NCBI GenBank assembly: GCA_900772845.1
Contig: CAAGSD010000061.1
Location: forward strand, 1 to 64,000
Length of the DNA stretch: 64,000 nt
Direction: 5' to 3'
From: Lachnospiraceae bacterium
Lineage (GTDB): Bacteria > Bacillota > Clostridia > Lachnospirales > Lachnospiraceae
Shown: one piece after another, positions 33,242-41,586 of the stretch
How positions within the stretch are numbered: position 1 is the stretch's first letter
Layout: every line of letters starts with the position of its first letter
Made by a program: the position numbers and the translations under genes
Notes under the pieces: generated by a model
What the model saw: only the letters and a program-made list of their open reading frames with translations
The model's database searches: none
Told to the model about the DNA's origin: nothing

Positions 33242-34312
33242 ATGGAGAAGAAAGACAATGACAGCTTTGATTATGAAGAGATTGCGGATAGAGAGACAGA
33301 TTCTGCACCGGTGGAACGGCAGAATAAGGAGTTCAGTGAATACGGGGAACCGGATGATTTCGATGTAGATGACTTTGATGAGGACCGGGGATTCGCTTTT
33401 CAGTTCAAACCATGGATGATTCCGGCTTTTGTGGGCATGATGATCCTGGCGATCCTGATCTGCATTCCACTGTGGAAACTGAGTCATCATGACAGAAACA
33501 CAGGAAATCAGGAAATCGTAGCGGCAACAGCCGTACCGATACAGACATCGCAGCCTGCATCAACGGTGACCCAGGAGCCACAGCCGCAGACATTGCAGCC
33601 CGCATCAACGGTGACCCAGGAGCCACAGCCACAGGCACCGCAGTCTACATCAACGGTGACCCAGGAGCCACAGCCACAGGCACCGCAGACAACACCGACA
33701 GCGACTCCGGAAGCACAGCCGCAGCCCGCAGAGACGCCTGTGGCCACAGAACTGCCGGGTACAGGAAGTACAGGAGATGCGCTTGCAGAGGGAAATTCCA
33801 TGACGTTCGGAGACGTGAACGAGAACGTTACCGCCAAAGATGTGATCAATCTGCGCAGCACGCCCTATACCGGAGATGAGGCAAATGTGGTGGGGCAGCT
33901 GAAAAACGGAGAGACTCTGGTCCGTACGGGAAGGAACGATTCCACCGGCTGGTCCAGACTGGAATATAACGGTCAGACCGTCTATGCGGTGTCCGCATAT
34001 CTGACCACGGATCTTGCTTATAAGACACCTGCGAAGCCCACCTATCCCAACCGTGTCAGCACCCAGGACGGCAGAGTCATTGTTTTCACCGACTGTGATG
34101 ACTATATTACCCCGAAGGAATTGATCAATCTGCGGACGGAACCCAGCACCAGCGAGGGAGAGAGTACTGTGCGGACCCAGGTACAAAACGGAACCAGCCT
34201 GCATCGTACCGGTTACAGTGAAGGAGCCGGATGGTCGAGGGTAGAGTACAATGGAGAAGTATTATATGCGGTAACGAATTATGTCATTTCAGGAACCGCT
34301 CCTGAGCAATAA
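33242..34312 (+). CDS. Anchored protein with two bacterial SH3 domains and a Pro/Gln/Thr repeat linker
   Basis: 356 aa from MEKKDNDSFDYEEI (GGAG six nt upstream). Order: acidic cytoplasmic tail (1-65), one membrane helix (WMIPAFVGMMILAILICIPLW, about 67-87), an extended linker with three 15-residue repeats (ASTVTQEPQPQ), then two SH3_3-like domains (INLRSTPYTGDEANVVGQLKNGETLVRTG... and INLRTEPSTSEGESTVRTQVQNGTSLHRTG...). It is probably outside the membrane, binding cell wall. No catalytic domain. Confidence 0.85.
   Translation: MEKKDNDSFDYEEIADRETDSAPVERQNKEFSEYGEPDDFDVDDFDEDRGFAFQFKPWMIPAFVGMMILAILICIPLWKLSHHDRNTGNQEIVAATAVPIQTSQPASTVTQEPQPQTLQPASTVTQEPQPQAPQSTSTVTQEPQPQAPQTTPTATPEAQPQPAETPVATELPGTGSTGDALAEGNSMTFGDVNENVTAKDVINLRSTPYTGDEANVVGQLKNGETLVRTGRNDSTGWSRLEYNGQTVYAVSAYLTTDLAYKTPAKPTYPNRVSTQDGRVIVFTDCDDYITPKELINLRTEPSTSEGESTVRTQVQNGTSLHRTGYSEGAGWSRVEYNGEVLYAVTNYVISGTAPEQ
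33554..33688 (+). repeat. 45-bp tandem repeat coding for the SH3 protein linker
   Basis: Three in-frame 45-bp units with only a few changes (core CAACGGTGACCCAGGAGCCA). Each adds 15 residues, so copy number could vary between strains without breaking the frame. Confidence 0.85.
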
Positions 34313-34353
34313 GCCACATCTGATAGACAGCTTCTTTGGTATTAAGATTCGTT

Positions 34354-34430
34354 GATGTCGGGGGCAAAAGGTCTTTCACCCACTTATGAGAAAGCTCATG
34401 TGGGCTTAGACCTTTTGATCCTGGCATCAT
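34354..34430. repeat. Family B inverted repeat, copy 2
   Basis: CAAAAGGTCT (34365-34374) pairs with AGACCTTTTG (34408-34417), CCCAC (34379-34383) with GTGGG (34400-34404), and ATGAG (34386-34390) with CTCAT (34395-34399). The outer GATGTCGGGG matches CCTGGCATC in part. It sits between convergent genes and so may terminate both. Confidence 0.65.
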
Positions 34431-34465
34431 TCTATATAGAGAAAAGTATAAGGGGATGGCAGAAT

Positions 34466-34798
34466 TTATTTTGGTCTTACGGTAAGTCTCTGGATCAGAC
34501 CGTTTTCATCGGTTTCACGAACCGTGGCGATGGCCATGATGTTGTAGCCGCCAAAGTTGGCAATGAATTCGGCCTGGTCTTCGTTTACGACCTCGGCATC
34601 CAGAATGGAGTAGCGGCGGAAACCGAATTTGTTACGGAAGAACATGTTGATGGCTTCTTTTCCGTAGATATGATACTCCTGCTGGGAAGCAGAGGTGGTA
34701 CAATAGTCACACAGAATGCCGTCAGGAGTGAACAACTCTGCAAGTCCGGCAAAATCTTTATTTTCCATAGCTTCTACATATTTTTCAATGGGTCTCAT
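34466..34798 (-). CDS. NTF2-like (SnoaL-type) protein
   Basis: 110 aa, complete single domain: MRPIEKYVEAMENKDFAGLAELFTPDG (helix-strand start) and the closing beta-sheet AEFIANFGGYNIMAIATVRE. The fold is used by steroid isomerases, dehydratases (including BaiE) and many binding proteins. Catalytic residues cannot be assigned. It is co-transcribed 13 nt after an SDR, so it may act on the same substrate or product. Ribosome site AAGGAGGAACACGCT. Confidence 0.75.
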   Translation of the reverse strand: MRPIEKYVEAMENKDFAGLAELFTPDGILCDYCTTSASQQEYHIYGKEAINMFFRNKFGFRRYSILDAEVVNEDQAEFIANFGGYNIMAIATVRETDENGLIQRLTVRPK

Positions 34799-34811
34799 AG
34801 CGTGTTCCTCC

Positions 34812-35600
34812 TTAATATACCTTTTCAGAATTTAACAATGCGTCAGTACCGCCGTCTACGAACATGATGTTGCCGTTGACACCTCGGGCGGAATCGGAAG
34901 CCAGGAATACCATGACTTCAGCGATCTCTTCCGGAGCCATCAGACATTCCTGACCGTACTTGGTGGGAATGGGAAGGGCATTCAGTGCCATTTTTGCGGT
35001 GGTACTCATGGTAGCGGTCATAGCAGTATGCACGTTGCCGGGAGCTACGGCATTGATGCGGACACCGTTGGCAGCCCAGGTGGCGGAGACTCTGCGGACC
35101 CATCTGGCCAGAGCATATTTGGTGGATACATAGAGGCTGTTGCCTACGGAGAGGTTGGTGGAATCCATGGAGGATACCAGGCTTAATACTCTCTTCTCGT
35201 CGCCGATATTGTTTAACAGATCTACGATATCTTTCCGTCCGGCACCCTGGGAAATAGTATTGGATACGGTGACTACACAGCTGCCGTGTTTTTTCTGCAG
35301 GAGGTCATAAACGCCCTTTGCAATGGCTACAGTACCGAAATAGTTCAGGGAAATGATCAGCTCCAGATTGCCGCAGGCACCGGAGACACCGGCATTACAG
35401 ATCATGCCGTCCAGACCTTCCGGATGCAGCTCATGCAGCTTGTCTACAGCTGCCTGTCTTCCTTCCGGAGTTGCCAGGTTCACACAGATGTCGCCGTCTT
35501 TCAGATCGATATTGATGACTTTGTGTCCTTTTTCCAGTAACAGTTCTTTTGTCTTGGCGCCGATTCCGCTGGATGCGCCGGTGATTGCATATACGCCCAT
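34812..35600 (-). CDS. Short-chain dehydrogenase, 3alpha-hydroxysteroid dehydrogenase-like
   Basis: 262 aa Rossmann oxidoreductase. NAD(P) motif TGASSGIG at residue 7; NAG at about 69; a catalytic YxxxK in [14 protein letters not shown]. The short second strand ([21 protein letters not shown]) and the insertion ahead of the active site resemble the HsdA-type 3alpha-hydroxysteroid dehydrogenases more than fatty-acid SDRs, from memory of that family. Asp in NIDLKD suggests NAD. Substrate not proven: steroid or bile acid, or another cyclic alcohol. Confidence 0.8.
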   Translation of the reverse strand: MGVYAITGASSGIGAKTKELLLEKGHKVINIDLKDGDICVNLATPEGRQAAVDKLHELHPEGLDGMICNAGVSGACGNLELIISLNYFGTVAIAKGVYDLLQKKHGSCVVTVSNTISQGAGRKDIVDLLNNIGDEKRVLSLVSSMDSTNLSVGNSLYVSTKYALARWVRRVSATWAANGVRINAVAPGNVHTAMTATMSTTAKMALNALPIPTKYGQECLMAPEEIAEVMVFLASDSARGVNGNIMFVDGGTDALLNSEKVY

Positions 35601-35605
35601 GTTAA

Positions 35606-35688
35606 TCCTCCCTTGTTTTCCGAAGGAAAATCCGAGCCCCTCTGGCGAGGAGAGGATTTATCCTCCCTTGTTTTCCGAAGGAAAATCC
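35606..35688 (-). repeat. 28-bp direct duplication in the SDR leader
   Basis: A 28-nt unit at 35606-35633 is repeated without change at 35661-35688. On the minus strand each copy holds a short hairpin (TTTTCC-TTC-GGAAAA) and AAGGGAGG, so the ribosome-binding segment itself is duplicated. CTCCTCAAGA also occurs twice at 35690-35720. Confidence 0.7.
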
Positions 35689-35778
35689 TGCTCTTCTTGA
35701 GGAGCTGCCCTCTTGAGGAGTCACCCCCTTGGCGGGGAGAGAATCTGTCCTTCCTGCTTGCTTTTGCTTTATGAGTTC

Positions 35779-35784
35779 ATTATA
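35779..35784 (-). promoter_or_regulatory. Probable -10 of the SDR/NTF2 operon
   Basis: TATAAT on the minus strand, with a weak TTTAAA about 16 nt upstream. It lies in the 230-nt divergent gap next to the MocR-type gene, a usual place for a MocR binding site. Confidence 0.35.
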
Positions 35785-35837
35785 ATAAAAACTGATATCT
35801 TTTAAATAACCAAAATAAGAAAAAATGAGGATACCAG

Positions 35838-37229
35838 ATGATGACCTATGATCTGACTGCCCGTGGCAGTAAAACCATGTATGAATACTTATATGAAGCA
35901 ATGAAAGCAGATATTTTGAATGGCCGCCTGGCAGCAGGGGAGAAGCTGCCATCGAAGCGGGCATTTGCCGAGCACTTACAGGTCAGCGTCAAGACCGTGG
36001 AGAATACCTATGAACAGCTGCTGTTGGAGGGCTATATCCGGTCGGAGGAAAAGAGAGGGTATTTTGTCAACCGTCTGGAAGTGAAGAACGTCTCCGCCCC
36101 GGCCTATGCATCCTTTGTGACCCGTTTCCGGGAGGAAGAATATCTGGCGGACCTGACGGCCAACAATATTCAATATGACAAGTTCCCCTTTGCTACCTGG
36201 GCGAAGATCATGCGGCAGACCCTGACGGATTACGATACATCTCTGCTTAAGACAGTCCCATTTAACGGGGTGGAAAAGTTGAGAGTGGCCATCGCAGAGC
36301 ATCTGTACCGGTACCGAGGCATGCAGGTGTCGCCGGATCATATCATTGTGGGAGCGGGAACGGAGTATCTCTACAGCCGTTTGCTGCAGTTATTAGGTAA
36401 AAATGCAAAATTCGGTGTGGAAAATCCCGGCTATCGCAAGATTACAAAATTATATGACGTGGGCGGCGTGGCCTGGGACTATGTGGACATCGACGGCCAG
36501 GGAATGAAAGTGGAACAGCTGGATCAAAAGGGTATTACCGTGGCTCATGTGTCACCGGAACATCATTTTCCCATCGGACTGGTCATGCCGGTGGGAAGGC
36601 GGCAGGAGCTGCTTCGCTGGGCGGCAGAGGAGCCGGAGCGTTATATCGTGGAGGATGATTTCGACTGTGAATTCCGCATGGTGGGCAAGTCGGTTCCTTC
36701 CATGCAGTCCATGGATCGTAACCACAGAGTCATTTACATCAACACTTTTTCCAAGACCATGGTGCCGTCTTTACGTATCGGATATATGGTGCTGCCTGAA
36801 AAGCTGATGGAACGGTACATTTCCACCATGAATTTTTACTCCTGTACGGTATCAGGATTTGAGCAATATGCCATGGCCGCATTTCTGGAAAAAGGGTATT
36901 TTGAGCGCCATATCCGAAGGCTGTTAAATGACTATAGAGGGCAGCGGGAGCGGATCTGCCGTTTGTTCCGGGAGTCACCCTTAAGTCAGATCAGCCAGAT
37001 CTATCAGGATGACGCAGGGACGCATTTCCTGCTGCATGTGCGGACAGATCTAAGTGACGTGGAGATCAAGTGGGCAGCCAGACAGCGGGGAATCCTGGTG
37101 AACTGTCTGTCGGAGTATTGCTTTGCAGAAGCACAGAAATATCGGGGGATCCTGGTCATTCACTATTCCGATATGGAGGATGAGATATTACAGAAGGTGA
37201 TCGGGGCACTGGAGGAAATCTTTTTATGA
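35838..37229 (+). CDS. MocR/PdxR-type regulator (GntR HTH + aminotransferase fold)
   Basis: 463 aa. Residues 10-78 are a GntR winged helix (TMYEYLYEAMKADILNGRLAAGEKLPSKRAFAEHL, VSVKTVENTYEQLLLEGYI). The remainder is a class I aminotransferase-like domain with PLP-site VEDDFDCEF and the lysine in INTFSKTMVPSLRIGYMV. Such proteins sense PLP or amino-acid derivatives and often control the divergent gene, here the SDR/NTF2 pair (inference). ATG at 35838 or 35841. A 40-bp perfect hairpin starts 3 nt after its stop. Confidence 0.9.
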   Translation: MMTYDLTARGSKTMYEYLYEAMKADILNGRLAAGEKLPSKRAFAEHLQVSVKTVENTYEQLLLEGYIRSEEKRGYFVNRLEVKNVSAPAYASFVTRFREEEYLADLTANNIQYDKFPFATWAKIMRQTLTDYDTSLLKTVPFNGVEKLRVAIAEHLYRYRGMQVSPDHIIVGAGTEYLYSRLLQLLGKNAKFGVENPGYRKITKLYDVGGVAWDYVDIDGQGMKVEQLDQKGITVAHVSPEHHFPIGLVMPVGRRQELLRWAAEEPERYIVEDDFDCEFRMVGKSVPSMQSMDRNHRVIYINTFSKTMVPSLRIGYMVLPEKLMERYISTMNFYSCTVSGFEQYAMAAFLEKGYFERHIRRLLNDYRGQRERICRLFRESPLSQISQIYQDDAGTHFLLHVRTDLSDVEIKWAARQRGILVNCLSEYCFAEAQKYRGILVIHYSDMEDEILQKVIGALEEIFL

Positions 37230-37231
37230 TC

Positions 37232-37313
37232 ACAGTTTAGCCATGAACATATTGTGAAACACAAATCATGCGAGCATGATTTGTGTTTCACAATATGTTC
37301 ATGGCTAAACTGT
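37232..37313. repeat. Perfect 40-bp inverted repeat (family A relative)
   Basis: 37232-37271 is the exact reverse complement of 37274-37313, with only GA between. The tip reads AATCATGC-GA-GCATGATT and the outer part CATGAACATAT, very close to the mscL copy (CATGGACATAT, AATCATGC-TT-GCATGATT). It has no T-run. The lack of any mismatch suggests recent arrival or strong selection. Confidence 0.9.
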
Positions 37314-37388
37314 TAGAATCATAATTTTTCCCTAATGCGGGAACACTGACAAAAAAGAATGCAGTGTTATCGCATGGAAGGAGAAATT

Positions 37389-38408
37389 ATGAATCAGAGA
37401 GTGGGAAGAAGCAGTATCCGTCTGGCACAGCCGGTGTGTGTGATCGCCGGTGCCAGTATCGTGGGAAAAAAAGAAGGCGAAGGACCGTTAGGCACCCTGT
37501 TCGACATGGTGGGAGAGGATGATCTCTTCGGCTGTAAGACCTGGGAGGAGGCGGAAAGTAATCTCCAGAAGGACGCAGTCTACATGGTCATGGAAAAGGC
37601 CGGATGGAAAGCGGAGGATGTGTCGTATCTCTTTGCCGGTGATCTGTTGGGGCAGTGCATTGCCACTTCCTTCGGTATCTCTGCTTACAATATTCCTTTG
37701 TTTGGTGTCTACGGCGCCTGCTCCACGTGTGGGGAAGCGCTGACACTGGGATCTGTGATGGTAGCAGGCGGTTATGCGGAGCACGTGGTCTGCGTGACTT
37801 CCAGTCATTTCGCCAGTGCGGAAAAGGAGTTCCGCTTCCCCTTGGACTACGGTAACCAGAGACCGTTGTCTGCCAGCTGGACAGTGACAGGAAGCGGCGC
37901 TTTTGCACTGGGGTTAAATCAGAAATGCAGAGCCCACATCACCGGCATGACCCCCGGAAGGATCGTGGACTACGGCTTAAAAGATTCTATGAATATGGGC
38001 GCCTGTATGGCACCTGCCGCCGCCGATACCATTGCCCGTCACATGGAAGATTTTCATGTGACACTACAAGAGTACGACCGGATCATTACCGGAGATCTGG
38101 GAAGTGTGGGACAGACGGTACTGATCGATCTTTTGCGGGAAAAAGGAATTGATATCGCCGACAGACACATGGACTGTGGGATTGAAATCTTCGATGCCAA
38201 GGCCCAGGACACCCATGCCGGCGGCAGTGGCTGCGGCTGCAGCGCCGTGACCCTGGCAGCTTACGTCCTCCCGAAACTGGAATCCGGCGAGTGGAAAAAA
38301 GTCCTCTTCCTCCCTACCGGTGCCCTGCTCAGCAAGACCAGCTTCAACGAAGGCAAAAGCGTGCCGGGAATCGCACATGCGGTGGTGTTGGAAAGTCCGA
38401 AAAATTAG
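37389..38408 (+). CDS. spoVAD: Stage V sporulation protein AD
   Basis: 339 aa, thiolase-like SpoVAD, which binds dipicolinic acid and is needed for its uptake into the forespore. Seen: TFLPTGALLS-type end (VLFLPTGALLSKTSFNEG), GVYGACSTCGEALTLG (thiolase-like cysteine region), HVVCVTSSHFASAEKEFRFP and THAGGSGCGCSA. Start after GGAAGGAGAAATT. Odd: it stands alone, without spoVAC before it, and spoVAE is 4.2 kb further on. Confidence 0.93.
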   Translation: MNQRVGRSSIRLAQPVCVIAGASIVGKKEGEGPLGTLFDMVGEDDLFGCKTWEEAESNLQKDAVYMVMEKAGWKAEDVSYLFAGDLLGQCIATSFGISAYNIPLFGVYGACSTCGEALTLGSVMVAGGYAEHVVCVTSSHFASAEKEFRFPLDYGNQRPLSASWTVTGSGAFALGLNQKCRAHITGMTPGRIVDYGLKDSMNMGACMAPAAADTIARHMEDFHVTLQEYDRIITGDLGSVGQTVLIDLLREKGIDIADRHMDCGIEIFDAKAQDTHAGGSGCGCSAVTLAAYVLPKLESGEWKKVLFLPTGALLSKTSFNEGKSVPGIAHAVVLESPKN

Positions 38409-38515
38409 AGAGAAAAGCCTAAGGATTTCATAGTATTTTCGGAATGTGCATGGTACAATACTTGTGATAATGTAAGAAAAGTACAGGTAGCGAAGAAAAC
38501 GGGAGGTAATCATCA

Positions 38516-40018
38516 ATGGCAGAAGATATGCTGTTTTCCGGGGAAGCCAAGAATATTGAATATAAAGTAGCTGTGCCGGATAAAAGCGAAAAATATATGA
38601 AAACAGTAGTAGCTTTTGCCAATGGTAGAGGCGGTAAAATTGTATTTGGGATTGATGATAAGACGCTGGAAATTGTAGGAATGGATGAAGACAATATTTA
38701 TAAGACGATAGATGCCATTACAAATGCAATTTCAGACAACTGTGAGCCCACCATCAGGCCGGATGTGGTTCTGCAGACAATCGGGGATAAGACAGTTATT
38801 GTTGTAGAAATTTTTCCCGGGGCACAGAGGCCTTATTACATTAAATCACAGGGAATGGTTGAGGGGACTTATGTGAGAGTGTCCGGAACAACCAGACATG
38901 TAGAAGGATATCTGTTAAAGGAATTGATCCTGGAGGGACAGAATCGTTATTTTGACAGTGAGATATGTCGGAATCTGTCGGTATCCGATAGTGAGATTGT
39001 TGAACTGTGCAAAAATATGAAAGAAGTTGCTGTAAAAAATACCTGGCAGGAAAGTGAAAAAGCAAAGATTAAAAATGTTACCAGAAATGTGCTGATCTCA
39101 TGGGGCGTATTGAAAGAAGTGGATGGAACAGTATATCCTACAAATGCCTATGCGCTTTTAACCGGCCGAATGCCACAACAGCCTGTGATTCAATGTGGCG
39201 TGTTCAAAGGAACGAACCGTGCGCACTTTGTTGACCGTAGGGAATTTGAAGGCTCTATTCAGGCGCAAATGGAAGCGGCGTACCAGTATGTTCTTGAAAA
39301 AATCAATATGGGGATGGCGATAAAAGGAATATATCGTCAGGATGTATATGAACTACCTACGGAGAGTATTCGTGAAGTGATTGCAAATGCCGTGGCACAT
39401 CGAAGCTATCTGGAGCCCGGAAATATACAGGTGGCTTTGTATGATGATCGGCTGGAAGTGACATCTCCCGGAATGCTTTTGAATAATGTTACAATTGCAA
39501 AAATGATGGAGGGATATTCAAAACCGAGAAACCCAGCCATTGCAAAAGCATTTGCCTATATGAAGATTATTGAAAAATGGGGAACCGGAATTCCAAGATT
39601 GTTTGAAGCATGTGAGGAATATGAATTGCAGCCCCCAAAGTTGATTGATTTTGATGGGGATTTCAGGGTGAATATATATCGAAAGAGAAATAAGACATTT
39701 GCGGATACTGATAGCACGACGCAAACTACCCAAACTACCCAAACTACCCAAACTACCCAAACTACCCAAACTACCCAAACACCCCAAACTACGCTACCCT
39801 GCGATATCTTATTATCAGCTGAAGATGAAATGCTGTTGATAGAAGTAAAGAGACATCCGTCTATGTCACAGAGGGAGTATGCAATGGAACTTGGATGGAA
39901 TGTAGATCGTGTGAAATATTATTTGAGAAAAATGAAGGAATTGCGCCTTGTGAAGCGTGTGGGTAATAGCCATAGTGGACATTGGGAGGTTGTGGAAAAA
40001 CGGAGTGACGAATCATAA
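38516..40018 (+). CDS. AlbA_2/Schlafen-type DNA-binding protein with HATPase-like domain
   Basis: 500 aa. The N-terminal 130 residues are an AlbA_2 (Schlafen-like) domain: EAKNIEYKVAVPDKS, VVAFANGRGGKIVFGIDD, GTYVRVSGTTRHV. Residues about 280-390 form an ATPase-C4-like domain (REVIANAVAHRSYLEPGNIQVALYDDRLEVTSPG, GYSKPRNPAIAKAF, KWGTGIPR). A Thr-Thr-Gln tract (about 402-427) leads to a winged-helix end (SQREYAMELGWNVDRVKYYLRKM). Probably a regulator; role unknown, related proteins are common and variable in Lachnospiraceae. Confidence 0.85.
   Translation: MAEDMLFSGEAKNIEYKVAVPDKSEKYMKTVVAFANGRGGKIVFGIDDKTLEIVGMDEDNIYKTIDAITNAISDNCEPTIRPDVVLQTIGDKTVIVVEIFPGAQRPYYIKSQGMVEGTYVRVSGTTRHVEGYLLKELILEGQNRYFDSEICRNLSVSDSEIVELCKNMKEVAVKNTWQESEKAKIKNVTRNVLISWGVLKEVDGTVYPTNAYALLTGRMPQQPVIQCGVFKGTNRAHFVDRREFEGSIQAQMEAAYQYVLEKINMGMAIKGIYRQDVYELPTESIREVIANAVAHRSYLEPGNIQVALYDDRLEVTSPGMLLNNVTIAKMMEGYSKPRNPAIAKAFAYMKIIEKWGTGIPRLFEACEEYELQPPKLIDFDGDFRVNIYRKRNKTFADTDSTTQTTQTTQTTQTTQTTQTTQTPQTTLPCDILLSAEDEMLLIEVKRHPSMSQREYAMELGWNVDRVKYYLRKMKELRLVKRVGNSHSGHWEVVEKRSDES
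39722..39793 (+). repeat. 9-bp microsatellite coding for (Thr-Thr-Gln)n
   Basis: CAAACTACC is repeated six times without change (39722-39775), then CAAACACCC and CAAACTACG. Unit length is a multiple of three, so slippage would change linker length but not frame. Confidence 0.9.
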
Positions 40019-40107
40019 AACACACTCTTGCAAGCGCTGTAAGTTACTGGTAAAATAAACCTCAAACGGCGAAAATACATTATGCCGGGAATGGCTGGTG
40101 AATCAAA

Positions 40108-40359
40108 ATGCGCAGGATAGAATTTAAGATGGAACGACCGGGCTTTCTGGAGGTCGGACAGAAGATCACGGTAACCGAGGGACTTCTGCCCAGTAACTAT
40201 TATTATACCATAGACCCGTCTCTTGCCATGTCTCCGAATATCCCTTTCCGTTACCGCCTGAAGAACCGGGATGGCGTTGTAGCAGATATTGTGGAGAATT
40301 CCAGAGGATTCTACGTGACGGCGGAATTTGATGAGCCGGAGGTAGATATGACGAAGTAA
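40108..40359 (+). CDS. Small conserved-looking hypothetical protein
   Basis: 83 aa, MRRIEFKMERPGFLEVGQKITVTEGLLPSN..., beta-rich with no helices or membrane part. No family recognised. The coding pattern is convincing (GC-rich third positions like its neighbours), though the ribosome site (GGCTGGTGA) is weak. It lies 89 nt after the Schlafen-like gene and 110 nt before ridA. Confidence 0.55.
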   Translation: MRRIEFKMERPGFLEVGQKITVTEGLLPSNYYYTIDPSLAMSPNIPFRYRLKNRDGVVADIVENSRGFYVTAEFDEPEVDMTK

Positions 40360-40469
40360 ACGCCGGAGATGCCGCAGGAATTTCGGAACATGCCGGGAGG
40401 CAGGCGGCTCAAGGCGCAGATGACAGATTTAAGGAAAAATTAAATTACAGGAAGAAAGAGGAGAATATT

Positions 40470-40844
40470 ATGTTACAGAAGATTTCAACAGACAAAGCAC
40501 CCGCAGCTATCGGACCTTACTCCCAGGGTATCGTACTGGGCAATATCTTTTTCGCATCCGGTCAGATTCCGATTGATCCCGCTACCGGAGAAATCCACGG
40601 CACCACGATTGAAGAGCAGGCTGAGCAGGTAATGAAGAACATCGGCGAGTTGTTAAAGGCAGCAGGCACCGACTACACCAGAGTAGCAAAGACCTCCTGT
40701 TTCCTGGCGGACATGGGTGATTTCGCAGCTTTCAATCAGGTCTATGCGAAATATTTTACCGAGAATCCTGCCAGAAGCTGCGTAGCGGTCAAGACTCTTC
40801 CCAAGAACGTACTGTGTGAAGTGGAAGTTATTGCGGAAGTATAA
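40470..40844 (+). CDS. ridA: RidA-family enamine/imine deaminase
   Basis: 124 aa, full length. It hydrolyses reactive 2-aminoacrylate made by PLP enzymes. Hallmarks: APAAIGPYSQGIVLGNIFFASGQIPIDPATGE, the conserved RSCVAVKTLPKNVLCEVEVIA with the substrate-binding arginine and the end EVEVIA. Strong ribosome site (AAAGAGGAGAA). Cytoplasmic trimer by family. Confidence 0.95.
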   Translation: MLQKISTDKAPAAIGPYSQGIVLGNIFFASGQIPIDPATGEIHGTTIEEQAEQVMKNIGELLKAAGTDYTRVAKTSCFLADMGDFAAFNQVYAKYFTENPARSCVAVKTLPKNVLCEVEVIAEV

Positions 40845-40875
40845 AGTGTAAGTAACCACCATGAGCAAATAGTAT

Positions 40876-40928
40876 GATGTCGGGGTCAAAAGCCCCACAG
40901 AGGCAGTTCTGCAAATGGGGTGCTAGGA
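40876..40928. repeat. Family B repeat, diverged copy 3
   Basis: GATGTCGGGGTCAAAAG (40876-40892) matches the left arm at 34354. The middle is replaced by AGCCCCA...TGGGGTGCT with a GCAG inner part. Confidence 0.5.
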
Positions 40929-40951
40929 AGGTTATAAAGAAGAACAGGACG

Positions 40952-40981
40952 GAAGATCGTCGCTTACAGGCGGCGATCTTC
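40952..40981 (+). other. Hairpin in the aroK leader
   Basis: GAAGATCGTCG (40952-40962) pairs over 11 bases with CGGCGATCTTC (40971-40981). It has no T-run and lies 23 nt before aroK; it may be a terminator for ridA or a leader element. Confidence 0.45.
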
Positions 40982-41004
40982 TTATGTAGAGACAGGAGAA
41001 ACTT

Positions 41005-41511
41005 ATGAAAAATAATATTACTCTGATCGGCATGCCGGGTTCGGGAAAAAGTACGGTAGGCGTGGTTCTGGCAAAGCGCCTGGGCAGACGTTTTGTGGAT
41101 TCGGATCTGGTGATCCAGGAAAGACACGGCAAATTATTACATGAACTCATCACGGAACACGGCGTGGAAGGCTTCTGGCAGATCGAGAGCAACGTAAATG
41201 CCTCTCTGAATCTGGAAAACAGCATCATTGCCACCGGCGGAAGCGCCTGCTACGAGCCGGAGGGCATGCAGCATCTGCGGGATATCAGCACCGTGGTATA
41301 TCTGAAGCTTCCTTATGAGGAAGTGGAACAGCGGCTGGGAGATCTGAATGCCAGAGGTGTGACCCTGCAGCCCGGTCAGACCCTGCGGGATCTGTATGAT
41401 GAGAGAACCCCCTTGTATGAAAAATATGCGGATCTGATCATAGACTGTAGCGGAAAAATGTTGCGGGATGTGGTGGCAGAGATCGCTGAGAGATATAAAA
41501 AACAACCCTGA
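41005..41511 (+). CDS. aroK: Shikimate kinase
   Basis: 168 aa. It phosphorylates shikimate in the path to chorismate and aromatic amino acids. Visible: Walker A GMPGSGKSTVG at residue 9, the shikimate-binding DSDLVIQE, and ATGGSACYEPEG. The usual RxxLY near the end is present as LRDLYDERTPLYEKYADL. Slightly diverged from typical AroK in the EGFWQIESN block (normally FRxxE), so substrate specificity is likely but not certain. Ribosome site CAGGAGAAACTT. Confidence 0.85.
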   Translation: MKNNITLIGMPGSGKSTVGVVLAKRLGRRFVDSDLVIQERHGKLLHELITEHGVEGFWQIESNVNASLNLENSIIATGGSACYEPEGMQHLRDISTVVYLKLPYEEVEQRLGDLNARGVTLQPGQTLRDLYDERTPLYEKYADLIIDCSGKMLRDVVAEIAERYKKQP

Positions 41512-41586
41512 CAAGATTCTATAAACGTAAGGCAACAAGGGACGAAAAAATAAAGAACGAAAAATATAAGGAACAGAAAATATAAC

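Noticed and set aside
35602..35964. A 120-codon minus-strand frame between the SDR and MocR genes
   Set aside because: It reads through the duplicated leader units and the start of the MocR gene; not protein-like.
39722..39793. A CRISPR array
   Set aside because: The units are 9 bp, tandem and in frame inside a gene, with no spacers.
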